In this document: one piece after another, positions 34,726 to 46,244 of the stretch | Numbering within the stretch: position 1 is the stretch's first letter | Layout of the letters: each line of letters begins with the position of its first letter | Source of the DNA: Thuidium tamariscinum | Taxonomy: Eukaryota > Streptophyta > Bryopsida > Hypnales > Thuidiaceae | Direction: 5' to 3' | Length of the DNA stretch: 64,000 nt | Assembly (NCBI GenBank): GCA_947034885.2 | Contig: OX344750.2 | Location: 19,524,053 to 19,588,052 of the forward strand | Position numbers and translations under genes: made by a program | The notes under the pieces: generated by a model | What the model was told of the DNA's origin: nothing | Databases searched by the model: none | What the model saw: the letters and a program-made list of their open reading frames with translations, nothing else

Positions 34726-35630
34726 AGTCAAGTGTTCTAAAATTGCCCTTGTTCTTTAAATTGTCCTTCCATATATTGCAAAAATCTTTATTATGATTTT
34801 CAAGTTCTTTCTTGTAATTATGCATTGAAAATAAACAATCTAGTTGTCTAGTTAAAATTTTTAATGTCATTTAAGAATGAGTGAAAGAAACCCGAAAAAA
34901 GAAGATGCATTAGGGAACTATGTGGGTTGACTTTTATGTGCCTTGATATTGTTTTTTTATCTCCCAAGATTCTTTCCAAATATCCTACAATAGAAAAAAA
35001 AAGTTAAAGAATTGTTGGTAGATGACTCTAAAATTATTCTCTGAACAAGTGACAACATTTAAAGAAGAGTATAGAGAGAATGCAAGCAAAGTATAAATAT
35101 ACAATGGAATCTATTTTGTATTCTATTGGAAAATTTGTCAACTTGATGAAAATTAATTAATAATATGGAAAAAATGAAAAATACAATAGTGAAGTATTTG
35201 AAAATACATCAACATTAAGGCTCTTAATGAGGAAGTTGGGTGTATTGCTCTGAAGAAGCAATTGACAAGTGGATAGTTGGTGAACTTGCTTATGGATAAA
35301 CCATGGTTGATGAAGCTCTTGAAAATAGTTTCCCCCACCCATTATTTTTGAATAGGACATGATATTACTATATTAGCATAAATCGTTAGGCCACATTGTA
35401 TGCCTCTAAATTTCAAAAACTAATGTAAATAAACTAATAAATTCTTTTATGATGTGCCATTTAGAAAAATATGGTGAATATCTTATATGCAAGGTGATAA
35501 GGTATTGAGGTCTATGCATAGAATCTCAAATTTGAATTCTCTTGTGCAAATATTTTGTAATTTTTGTCATAAAACTTACTCTCATTTGTTCATTCCTAAA
35601 TTACTGCATGAAAAAGTCTACAAAATGAAA
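34726..35630. other. AT-rich DNA, no gene seen
   Basis: It holds several 60-67 codon ORFs without family resemblance. No repeat structure was recognised. Confidence 0.4.
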
Positions 35631-35943
35631 TTGAAATATAACATGTAAAGAATCAAGAACCCCCTTGTCTACATATAAAGCTACGATTCATTCTATTTGG
35701 ACTAGTGATGAAAAAATTATAGACAATCTTATTTTTTGAGCAATTATAGAAACTTCTTGAAAAATAACGTATTAGATTTCATTTTGAATGAAATTTTCCC
35801 AAATTTTCTGAAAAACTATTTATCAAGGTTAAATTTTCTTCCTAAGAGAATCACACAATTAGAATTTATATGTTTCAATTCTATCCTACAGCTATTAATA
35901 ATTTATTTTTTTGTTCGACCTATTTCTACTTAACAATTTGTAA

Positions 35944-36449
35944 ACCCCTAAGTACTCACGCGGCTATTTTTTGGTTGTTGCTTGACTTTGGGTAGAATTT
36001 TTGGGCATTATTTTTTTTTCAATTTAAAAAAATTGGATTTACATTCAATACTAAGATCAATATGATCAAACAAAAATTATAAGAAAAATAGCAAGAAGTG
36101 TTTAGAATTACATAGTGTTAAAAAACTTAATATTTGGAGAAAGTGTTGATGCTTTCATTATTAGATCTTTTTCATTTTTTCACAAATCATTAGAAACTAC
36201 AATTTTGACCAATCCAAAAAAAATTCAAGTGCTAAAGATGAAAATTATATTTTTGGTGATTTTTTTGAAGTTATATCTTCAAAATTCATTTGAAGATAAT
36301 CTAAAAACAACTTAAAAACTCTACCTATATAGATACTTTCTATTTTTTGTATTTCACATAATCTTTTTTGATGATAACTTCAAAAAAGTTATAGAACTTG
36401 TATTTTATTACATTTGCATTTTGTCCTAACTCCTTGGGCTTTTAGGGGT
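35944..36449. mobile_element. Nested ~0.5 kb element with ACCCCTAA ends
   Basis: It begins ACCCCTAAGTACTC and ends TTTTAGGGGT; host-repeat sequence continues on both sides (TTAACAATTTG before, TTGAAAACAAA after). Flanking triplets TAA and TAG are a possible imperfect target duplication. The terminal motif resembles that of the ~0.92 kb element. Non-coding apart from a 66-codon chance ORF. Confidence 0.5.
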
Positions 36450-36645
36450 TAGAGATTGAAAACAAATTTGTTTTTTTGGAATTTTTTTCTTAGACTTTTA
36501 AATCAATTTTTTAATTATAATATAACATAAAAAACAAAGTCTATAGTGCAAAAAATTTCCACGAATAACGGTTAAAGTCATTGAAATTGTAGCCCAACAT
36601 TCAGAATTTTATTTTTCCAACTTGAATGCTAATATCTTCTAATGG

Positions 36646-37733
36646 GTGATTGCAAGAAACACTTGTACTATTTGTTGCGTTTCGTCACACCTTAGATTTT
36701 GATTGTTTTTAGCCATAACTTTTGTGTTTTAGCTTCAAATGATTCAAAATTTATAGGGAAGCTACTCATGGCTATTATGTATCTATAATGAATTTTGGAG
36801 ATTTTTCAAAAATAATTTATCATTTTTAAATAGCCCCCAAAATTTCTCACAATACTTGATTTAGGGTTTTTTAGCACCATTTACCTCCCCCCAAAAGGAA
36901 TTTTGACCTAAAATTTGGAGAAGATGGTTTCTTAGTATATTTATAGCTACTGTCCAAATGAATTTTAAAAATACTTATTTTTATGTGTTGTAGAAGTCCA
37001 CAAAGAGAGCTTCATTTTGCATTTTTTTCCAAAGGTATAAAACATTATTTTGGTGAATTTTTTGGTCAAATATCATCACTGAATTTTTTTTCCAAATGAT
37101 GTATTTTTATGTATTTTAAGAAAAAAAAACTATTTTTTACAAATTAAAATGTCACAAGTTGGATTTTCTTCATTGGAACTTTGGACATAGAATTCTCATG
37201 GAATTCTGGTGAAGAAAATATGACTTGTGAGTTGTGACATTTTAATTTGTAAAAAATAATATATTTTTTTAAAATACATAAAAATACATCATTTGGAAAA
37301 ACTTTTCAGTGATGAGACTTGACCAAAAAACTCACCAAAATAATGTTTTATACCTTTGGAAAAAAATGCAAAATGAAGCTCTCTTTGTAGACTTCTACAA
37401 CACATAAAAATAAGTATTTTAAAAATTCATTTAGACAGTAGCTATAAGTCTACTAAGAGACCATCTTCTCTAAATTTTAGGTCAAAATTCATTTTTTCGG
37501 AGGTAAATGGTGCTAAAAACCCCTAAATTAAGTATTGTGAGAAATTTTGGGGGCTTTTTACAAATAATAAATTATTTTTGAAAAATCTCTAGAATTTATT
37601 ATAGATATATAATAGCTATGACTAGCTTCTTTGCCAATTTTGAGTCATATGGAGCAAAAACAAAAAAGTTATGGCCAAAAACAAATAAAAAACTAAGGTG
37701 TGACAAAAAGCTTTAAGTGTTTCTTGCAATCAC
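36646..37733. mobile_element. ~1.09 kb foldback element (long inverted repeat)
   Basis: GTGATTGCAAGAAAC (36646) and GTTTCTTGCAATCAC (ends 37733) bound two arms of roughly 520 bp that match in inverse order almost throughout, for example TCACACCTTAG / CTAAGGTGTGA, CTCCCCCCAAAAGG-type against the TTTTTCGGAGG segment, and ACAAATTAAAATGTCACAAG against TTGTGACATTTTAATTTGT. The apex lies near 37190-37215 with only a short loop. The arms differ by scattered substitutions, so it is not a fresh assembly duplication. A related end (GGGTGATTGCAAGAAA) occurs at 63808. The right boundary could be a few bases out because the host repeat also contains CTTGCAATC. Confidence 0.75.
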
Positions 37734-37990
37734 TATACTCTATATAGTCAAAGCTCATGAAAATTTTACCATATGATCTTAGACAAGTGAAGTACAAGAT
37801 TTTATTGTTATATTCTAAATTTTTATTTTTTGTATTCTTAGATGAGCGCAATTTTTTTTTAACTGCAATAGAAGAGGTCACCGCCTTTCTTTTTAATGCA
37901 ATGGGGTTTCCCCATTTGCTCAAAAAAAATCCTTTATCTGGGACATCTCTTACTAGTAAGAGCATTGATCTATTTCCATCAAATCACAAG

Positions 37991-38754
37991 CTTACTAATC
38001 TTCTCAGATACACTATTTTTTCTACAAATATAAGTTTAGCTTTTGCGACTTTCAATTAGAGGTTTGTATAATGGTAATAACCAATATTAGAACAAATTTG
38101 TATGAACAAATTTGTAAGTAGATCTAATCTGTCCTTGACCAAACTTTTGGCATAAGATGACTTTCAATCAAAATAAAAATCCTTGACTGAAAGTACTGTT
38201 TGATTTTGTAGAAAATCAATCATACAGATACAGCCAGAGGGTCAAAACTTGAGGCTAATTGAAGTATAAGTAAAGCTCAAGACACTACTGAGTTCATTAG
38301 AACTCACTCTCATAGAAGATCAATCTCACTATATAGTCTTTTTTCTAAAGTAGGACAAGGAGTAAGAATAGTATAGGAAGTAAAAACCGATTTTGTTTTC
38401 TCTAAGGAGCTTTATGAGGACAAAGGCCTCACCTGCACCCATACACCACAACAAACAAATAGTCAGTTACAGTGTGTGTGCGAGGTGTCTTCAGCCTTAT
38501 GTCACTTGTCATCGTTTTCACACAAAACAACCAAGAAAAAGACAAAATTAGAATACACAAACCCACACAAATCCATACATTATGCCATTAGAACACAAAA
38601 AACACAGAACCTTACTGCTTGTGGAAGATTGAGTGGACACCATCCTTGCAACACATTTCTGTCTCCACTCAAGGACTCAAGGAGCTATAAAAAACAGTAA
38701 GAGTTTGCAAATGCAGTAGGTGCTTGCTAATGCAGTAAGTGGAGTTAGACCAGC
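37991..38754. other. Left flank of the Harbinger insertion, no gene seen
   Basis: No known protein was recognised in any frame. A 74-codon ORF (38476-38700) is Lys/Thr-rich without family resemblance. Confidence 0.4.
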
Positions 38755-38994
38755 TTAGAGCATCTCCAATGCACTCCCTGCTTCCGGCACTTGAAATTGT
38801 CAGAACCGGGCTTGTTGCAGCATGAGAGGGAGGGCCGAGCTCCTTGCCGGTCTGATCTAAGGTGCATGGTTCCCAATGCAGCCACTGAGTATGACCCAGC
38901 AAGTCACTGACAAGGGTTCTTTTTCTTTGTTCTCAAAGTCTTCCGATGCATGTGCTATGCTTGGGATGCAATGTTTGGATTTTTGTAGTTGGCT

Positions 38995-39164
38995 AGAAGA
39001 GTTGCCGAAGGGAGGGTGTTGCTGGGGAGGATGGTGGTTGATTAGAGCTAGCCAGAAGAGTTGCCGAAAGGAGGGTGTTGCTCGGGAGGAGGGTGGTTGA
39101 TTGGAGTTGGCCAAAAGAGTTGCCAAAGGGAGGGTGTTGCCGGGGAGAAGGGTGGTTGATGTTG
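38995..39164. repeat. 59-bp tandem repeat in the left arm of the Harbinger element
   Basis: Copies start at 38995, 39054 and 39113 (the last partial), each AGAAGAGTTGCCGAAGGGAG followed by GGTGTTGC, GGGGAGGA and GTGGTTGATT segments. Sub-terminal repeats of this kind can serve as transposase binding sites in DNA transposons; that role is an inference here. Confidence 0.8.
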
Positions 39165-39261
39165 GAAGCTTTGGAGGGGTTGAGGTAGTTATTCAGTTGT
39201 TTAGGAAGGCTTTTAGAGATTACTATTGTTTGATTGTTGTTGGGGTGCCACGACGGTGCTC

Positions 39262-40562
39262 ATGGAACAATGGCAAAGGGAGCTTGATGCAGCTATTATG
39301 GAAGGGCTTCAAGAATCATCCTCTGATGGCGAATATGAAGAAGAACTTGTTCAAAATTTGTTGTCCCAGGCGTTTGAAGAGGCTTCATCTTCAACAAGAC
39401 CTCGACGTGGAGGTAGTACATTTGGGAGAAGGTATGTGCTTCGAGAGAGGGAAGTTGGGCATGACTGTTTGTTTCAAGATTATTTTGCAGAAGATTGCAC
39501 TTTTGATGCATCCAAATTCAGACGCCATTTTCATATGAGGAGAGAGTTATTTTTGCACATTGTGCAAGAAGTATGCGCTTTTGACCCTTGGTTCATTCAA
39601 AAGCGTGATGCTGTGGGGCGGTTAGGGTTATCTTCTTTGTAGAAATGCACTGCTGCTATAAGAATGCTTGCTTATGGTATCTCAGCAGATGCAACAGATG
39701 AGTATTGCCGCTTAGGGGAGAGTACTGCAATGGAGACAATGAAACATTTTGTGGTTGCAATTCGTAGTATATTTGAGTCTACTCTTATTTGAGACAACCA
39801 ACCTTGAACGATTTGCAGAGGCAAATAGACATCAATACTGCTCGAGGTTTCCCAGGCATGTTTGGTAGTTTAGATTGCATGCATTGGACTTGGAAAAATT
39901 GTCCAACTGCTTGGCAAGGACAATTCCAAGACAAAGATGGTCTTCGTAGCATTATTTTAGAGGCCATAGTGGACCAATCCCTATGGATTTGGCATGCATT
40001 TTTTGGGTTGCCTGGTAGCAATAATGACTTGAATGTCCTTGACCGTTCACCCCTTGTATGCAATTTATTGCGGGGTGAAGGAAATGACATCTCCTTTGAG
40101 GTTAATGGTCAATTGTACCAACGTTACTACTTGTTGACAGATGGCATTTATCCACCATGGTCTTGCTTTCTCCAACCTATCCAAGCACCTCAAGGTGAGA
40201 AAAGAGAACACTATACCAAAATTCACTCTGCTGTCCGCAAAGATGTGGAGTGAGCATTTGGGGTCTTGCAAGCTCGATGGGAGATAGTCAAAAATCCATG
40301 CCGCCAATGGGATTTGGATACAATCAATGACATCATGATGTGTTGCATCATCCTCCACAATATGATTATGGAAGATGAGCAGGGTGAAGAGTTAGAGCCT
40401 ATATTTCAACAAGACATTGTAAATGGAAACATGCAACGGACTTTAACATTTCAAGACCTTGATGCTGGCATTCGTGAGCTTGAGAACAGGCATACACATT
40501 TTGCATTGCGCAATGATGTCATGGACTACCTTTGGCATTTGCGAGGAGAAGGTTGGAGATAA
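39262..40562 (+). pseudogene. Harbinger transposase (DDE_Tnp_4 type), two stops and one frameshift
   Basis: The ATG at 39262 (MEQWQRELDAAIMEG) opens an acidic N terminus, then GHDCLFQDYFAEDCTFDASK and FRRHFHMRRELFLHI, the helix-turn-helix-like region of PIF transposases. The catalytic motifs are present: FGSLDCMHWTWKNCP (first Asp), PGSNNDLNVLDRSPL (second Asp) and DVE-stop-AFGVLQARW (Glu retained, the next codon being the stop). The tail has CCIILHNMIMEDE. Defects: TAG at 39640-39642 where the family has LQKCTAA, TGA at 40251-40253 where it has ER-AFGVLQ, and a one-base frame change near 39785. Otherwise about 430 codons align end to end with the family, so decay is recent. Confidence 0.92.
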
Positions 40563-43100
40563 ACTCAAGGTTTAGGTTGGAAATAGACTCAAGCAATATT
40601 ATCATTTTGTTTTACATAATAATGTTGCTTGTAGCTTTGACTATTTGTGTTGAGATTCAATGTAAGCTTCGTGAATTACAAAAATTTCATTTTGTGACAT
40701 TCATTGAGTGGTTCCAATTATCGACTCAAACATTTTGTGATTACTTTTTTTAAAAATTGGTTTGATGGGTTTACATGATGTGTTTATTTTCCAATTTGTA
40801 GTTCATAAATAGAAGTCTTTGTAAAAGCAATGTTTTACTATTAGGATTTTACACCTGAGATCATGAATTGGCTTTCCTTCTTTAGTATTTAACCTTTTAA
40901 TCCCTCAAAGCCTAAGCCTTTTTGGATGAAAAAACATTGTAGCTTTTGAAGTGCTATAAATCTAAGTGTGACTAAATTATACAAATTTTAACCATACAAT
41001 CATGTGATACACTTGTTGAATATGGTATGGATCAAATTTGAAATCATTTGACCATGTAGATTGAAAGATTATAATGTTTCAATGTTCAAAGCACTTGAAG
41101 GTGAAATTTGAATTCTAAACCTTTTCAAATGAAAAAACTTTAAACTACAAAGTGCTTGAAAACTAGCATACAAATAAATTGGTGAAAGAAAATATCATTT
41201 CATTGACTCCTTGTGTTTACAAAATGGTTTTGAAATGTTAAGAAAAGTTGCAAAAAAATACATCCAAGGCTAACCCTCCTTCTATTAAAATGCCTTTAAG
41301 TCACTCATTATTTCTTGGATTGATATGATATTCTAGTGACACACAATAGACTAGTATGTTCTAATTTTTTTTTAATAATTATTGAAATGGGCATGGTATG
41401 AAGAAGAAATAGGATGCCAAATTTCACAATAATGAAAAACTGTTAGGGTTTTGAACTTTAAATTGCTCCCAAATATTCAAAACAACCTAATTTAATATGA
41501 AAATTTTATGACAAAGTACTAGACTTAAAGGGAAACATAATCCAACAAATTTCATTGAAAAAAAACACTATATAAAGGAGATATATGCCCCCAAAGTTTC
41601 AGCCATCAAGTGTAATTCTATGAATTCAAATTATACTTGTGAACTTTGATTAGATTTTAAGACATTAATTCATCTTTAATTGATCTGAAAATTTTACCAT
41701 AAAAATTAAGAAAGTACTAAAAAAATTTCCAAGAAGTTTTATTGAATTTGGACATTATATGCAAAAGTTACATTAGTTTGAATTAGGCTCAAACTATGTG
41801 AGTATGTTTTTCAACCCCTTGGACATTAAGGTGTGAAGAACCAAGCCATTTTTTGGCTTGGAAACCACTTGAAATTGCTATACCTATTGCACTCATTCAA
41901 GAATTAAAAAAGAAATTATTATAAGTTGATTATAGGATCTTCTACTTTAGTTACTTCAAAGCAATTGGTAAAAATTTCATCAAATTTGATCCTACAAATT
42001 TAAAGATATTAGCATTATAAGTTCACAATTTTTTATTCCAATAATGGTTTGCAATTTTACATGACTTTAACCACCATTTGTGGAAAGTTTAGGCACTACA
42101 AACCTTAAAGTTAATATTCTTAACCTTGACCACTTGAATTGAGATTCTACAAAAAAATTTAGAAAAGAAAGTTTGCATTCATTACAAATTTGTAAAGTAG
42201 AAGTTAGTCAAAGATTGAACAAAATTCCTTGAGTGTTAAAAGTTCTAAGATGGAATTAAATCACTATAACCCTAATGGTAAGATTGTTTTGCAAACAAAT
42301 TAAACCATGTTAAGAAAAATTAGGAGAATTGAAAAATTGCATGCAAAAATGATTCTTTAAGTTCTTTTAAAGAAGATTCAATTGAAATATTAAATATATT
42401 TATGGAAAAGCTAATTTGGTTTCTTAAGTTTAAAAAATGTTTCAATAAATTCGGTCAAAATTTGAAGTCACGCGAGCTTACTTGAAATTCCTATAGTCCC
42501 CCAAAAGGACTCTTGGTCCTTTTAAAGTGCTACAATCTTCATATTATAAAATTTACAAAAAATCCAAAAGGAAGTTTAGGCAAAAAAAATTTGAGCCTTG
42601 ACTATTTTCTAGGATTTTTTCTAAACTTACAAAAATTATCATACATAATTGTAAAATTACATATGTCAATGAAATTTACGATATGTTATGGTACAAGTAA
42701 CATAATTATGTGAAACTTCCTATTTGGAAATAGTTCCACAACTCTCCAATAATTGTTTTTATATTTTTTGCCCTCTATTCTAGATTCTTTCAAAGGTTCT
42801 ATCCATTTTCTTGGAATTCACTTAGCCTAAAATCATAAAACAGCACATTATCAACACTTATCAATTAGTTGTTGCATTGCTTGTTACTATTATTGAAAAA
42901 ATACAATAAAATCCACTAACAATGAAAATTTGTAGATGCTCATTGATAATTTTCATTGAAGTACATGAAGTTAATTAATTCACATTATTAAGTATAAATA
43001 ATTTATACTAATGTAAACTCTTAACTTTCCACTCCAAACCTTAAAAAGAAATTTGAAAATCAAAACACAAAATTCTACAAAAAAAAACATGCCTCAATAG
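40563..43100. other. AT-rich non-coding filler of the Harbinger element
   Basis: No coding region was recognised. It lies between the 3' ends of the transposase and partner genes, and its composition and lack of conserved frames fit inert internal DNA, possibly with further nested insertions whose ends I could not place. Confidence 0.5.
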
Positions 43101-44280
43101 TGAGTTTTGTAAAACACTTTAAGTGAAGTGTTAACTAAAGTGACTAATACCTTCAAGAAGCATTAGCCACATTAATTATAACATAGTGAATTAGCCTGAA
43201 CTCTTTTTCAAAAAGTATTCTCAAAATTTACACATGTGATTGATACTACATTAGGATTCAATAACAAAAATTATGGAAACATTTGATGCTTGTTCTATTT
43301 TTCACAATTTTAAAATTTTTAACAAACATATCAAAAAAATATAGAAGTGGTGTTAACTTGTCCCAATTCTTATATTAGGATGGTTCTCTCAAACTAATTA
43401 CAACTATTAAAAATTTAGTGGAAGAAATAATCAGTCTTTGCATTATTCACAAATTTTTGATTGTCTTAAATACTTATAAAAAAAAACAGAATTAGTATAA
43501 ACTTGTTCCATTTTTTAGTTTGAGATGCATCTTTGACATTAGTTACAACTATTGGAAAGTTTTGGAACCATTTCAAAATAGAGAAGGCAAGAATTTAGGG
43601 TGATTGGTTGAGCTGTGACTAATGTGACTAATGCCCCTTAGGGGCATTAGTCACATTAGTCACAGTTGAGTAAATGTGCTACAACTTTTTTTTGTGCTAT
43701 TGGAATTTCTTCAAAATTGTCACATATGTTTGTTACTAGATGAAGTCTCCACTTGCAAGTTTGTAAGAAGATTGGACACATTTTGTATTTTTCCTAGTTT
43801 TTTTAGTGTTTTAGGTATATATTTAAAGAAAAAATAGAAATAGTGTGAGGTTGTCCCATTTTTTAGTTTGGGATGCATCTTTAACATTAGTTACAACTAT
43901 TGGAAAGTTTTGGAACCATTTCAAAATAGGGAAAGCAAGAATTTAGGGTGATTGGTTGAGCTATGACTAATGTGACTAATACCCCTTAGGGGCATTAGTC
44001 ACATTAGTCACAGTTGAGTAATTGTGCCACAACTTTTTTTTGTGCTATTGGAATTTTTTCAAAATTGTCACATATGTTTGTTACTAGATGAAGTCCCCAC
44101 TTGCAAGTTTGTAAGAAGATTGGACACATTTTGTATTTTTCCTAGTTTTTAAAGTGTTTTAGGTATATATTTAAAGAAAAAATAGAAATAGTGTGAGGTT
44201 GTCCCATTTTTTAGTTTGGGATGCATCTTTAACATTAGTTACAACTATTGGAAAGTTTTAGAACTATTTCAAAAGACGGA
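43100..44280. repeat. 348-bp tandem repeat containing a long palindrome
   Basis: The word GATGCAT with its ~340-bp context recurs at 43524, 43872 and 44220, an exact 348-bp period. Two nearly identical full units are followed by a ~75-bp third, and a much more diverged older unit lies at about 43100-43440. Each full unit carries a palindrome centred on CCCCTTAGGGG; in the first it spans 43614-43664 with two 25-base arms and a single T between. Units also share TTAGTTACAACTATTGGAAA and ATTTTGTATTTTTCCTAGTT. Confidence 0.9.
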
Positions 44281-44453
44281 AGTCAATATTTTTTTTGAAT
44301 AACAATTTCTTTGACTTAAGTGTTGTTATTCTATCTTTGAAGCCCTTGTAACAACTTAGTCAACATCTCATATAGAATGGTCATGCATCATTACTAAATT
44401 AATAGAGGCCAACAAAATACCATATAGTCCTTGTAATTGTGGTTCTATATTCT

Positions 44454-46032
44454 TTACCGAAACTGAAATTCTTCATCTGTCTGCATTCTAGCACTGGATG
44501 CCCTTTGAGCTAATGGATCAAACACTCTACTTGCTTGAGGTGAGTGCAAGGGGAATCCCGGAAGGCTATTTGCATTGTGAGGTGAATAAACTTGTTGTCC
44601 AAAGTAACCAAATTGTTGAAGATAGTTGTAATGCTGAGGAATCATGCCGGCCGTTGTTCGAATGCCTGCACAAGAAAGAATGTATGCATTTGAGCAAATT
44701 TGAACCCTAATTTTTATGAAGAAGGAAATTTAGGCAACAAATGTGAAGACATCAATTTTAAAAGTGATAAATGAAGAAGATCTTACCTGGCAATGAATTT
44801 GACAAAATGTGGCGGGGCTCCTCTTCATTGTGGTGTTGTTGAGATTGTCCAAAAAATTGGAAGTTGGTGGCAGTGTTGTTTGCTTCATGTCGATGTAAAT
44901 CTTCTTCTGTGTCGGAGATTCGAGTTGGAGAGGCTTCATCTCCATCAAATTCATTGTCTTGTTGAGAGAATTCTTGGATGCGGTTTGGATAATCATCTTG
45001 ACTAAGGAAAATTCCATTAGGGTTTTGTGATCTCACCCCTTCCGAAGCTCGTGAATCTTCTGCAGGTGCTGGAGCGGGTGAAGATGCCGGAGGTGGAACC
45101 ATTGGTGTAGGAGACACCCGATTTGCAGTCGTTCAAGCTACTTCATCACCATTCTCCCGAGCTTCCTTCACAGCAGCAGCTGCTAACCTTGCTTTGGCCA
45201 CTTTACGAGCTTCAGTTCGATCTCTCAATTTTTCCATCTCCTCATTCCGTCTCATCTCAATGTACTCTCGAGCTTGATCGGAAAGATGAGTTGGCTCTGG
45301 CATTGTGAACAATGAAAGTATTGCTTGATCACGAAGTGTTTCCGCTTTCAAAGCATTCGCAGCTGCAAGGTCTTTTGTAGCTTGGGCTTGCACACGGAGG
45401 GCATTTTCTTTCTGCTTCAGTGCACATTGATCTTCTTTGGCTACCTTGTTTCCAATTGGGCGAGCTCATTTCCGAGGATTCAATGTGTTTGTTGTCGGTG
45501 TCAAAGCAGGGTCGGCATCTTCATCTGGTAAATCTTCAATGTGAGCAGGTTCTACTTCCATAGCCTCAACTGCACGATGTGGCCCTTGTGGTGCTGAAGT
45601 CGCTCGCTCTCCCGGGGTCTCCATCCAACGAGGGCATTCCTTGAGGAGCAACCAACAATGAAGAAAAACAAAAGATCGTTGTTTTGCATCTCTTGTTTTG
45701 TAAAGCCCAAGAGCATTTTGCAAAACATCGTCTAATGAAGTCCTTGATTCTCTAACACTATAGCAATGATTGTAAACAGAAATGAATTTGCTCACATCAT
45801 GCTTGATCACACCCCACTTGGTCTCCAGCAATCTCTTCGGGCGCTAATCCACACCACTTGGGCGATTTTGATTGAAGTGCCGACTAACTCGATTCCAAAA
45901 AGCTTCTTTGTGTTGTCTGTTACCTTGAATTGGATCTTGCGAAATCTGCAAGACACTCCTACAAACTTGCCGCTCTTCATCATTAGAAAAATTTCTCCCC
46001 TTTCGAATCTGGGAACCACAAGCACTTGTCAT
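44454..46032 (-). pseudogene. Harbinger partner gene: Myb/SANT-like DNA-binding protein, three stops
   Basis: Read on the minus strand, 46032-44787 stays in one frame, then a donor CCAG|GTAAGA and an acceptor TTGTGCAG|GC join it in phase to 44665-44454. The N terminus, NFSNDEERQVCRSVLQISQD then PIQGN, FWNRVSRHFNQ and WGVIKHDVSKFISVYN, is the Myb/SANT-like trihelix domain found in the second protein of PIF/Harbinger elements, which helps carry transposase to DNA. Next come a Glu/Arg/Ala-rich coiled-coil-like stretch (EYIEMRRNEEMEKLRDRTEA), a Pro/Ala linker, and a Gln-rich tail (HYNYLQQFGYFGQQVY). In-frame stops: TAG at 45846-45844, TGA at 45468-45466, TGA at 45135-45133. All fit CAG-to-TAG or CGA-to-TGA changes. 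Confidence 0.88.
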
Positions 46033-46244
46033 CGTCAGAGAATCTAATGTGGGTTTTCGGAGTACTGTTCAGTGCTCAGCAAATCGGCCAAAAATGCCGA
46101 GCAGGGCCTCTCGTGTGAAGTGGCCTCGAAAATGCCGTTGGTTACAACGGCCGCATTGGAGAGCTCATTTTGACAGATGCACGTTATGAAGCCTGTTGGG
46201 ACTGTGCCCGTCCTTGTTACAGTGCCCCATTGGCAATGCTCTTA

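Larger units (their letters stand above)
35640..37990 (+). repeat. Dispersed element, copy 3, with two nested insertions
   Basis: Fragments collinear with copies 1 and 2 occur at about 35665-35940 (GTCTACAT.., AGACAATCTTATTTTTTGAG, CTATTTCTACTTAACAATTT), 36455-36640 (AGACTTTTAAATC, TATAGTGCAAAAAATT) and 37735-37880. The breaks are an ACCCCTAA-ended insert (35944-36449) and a foldback (about 36646-37733). Its outer ends are not resolved. Confidence 0.5.
38758..46241. mobile_element. PIF/Harbinger DNA transposon, near-complete, inactivated
   Basis: The left end GAGCATCTCCAATGC (38758) and the right end, read inwards on the minus strand, GAGCATTGCCAATGG (from 46241), match at 12 of 15 positions and are bounded by TTA on both sides (38755-38757, 46242-46244), the classic 3-bp PIF/Harbinger target duplication. 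A second TIR-like GAGCTCTCCAATGC lies inside the right end at about 46153-46166. The element carries two convergent genes: a DDE transposase (+) and a Myb/SANT-like DNA-binding protein (-), separated by ~3.9 kb of AT-rich filler that contains a 348-bp tandem repeat. Length is 7484 bp. Both genes have stops, so it is not autonomous as read. Confidence 0.9.

Noticed and set aside
44498..46047. Plus-strand ORFs opposite the Harbinger partner gene
   Set aside because: They are antisense shadows; the minus strand holds the Myb/SANT-like protein in one frame with a valid intron.
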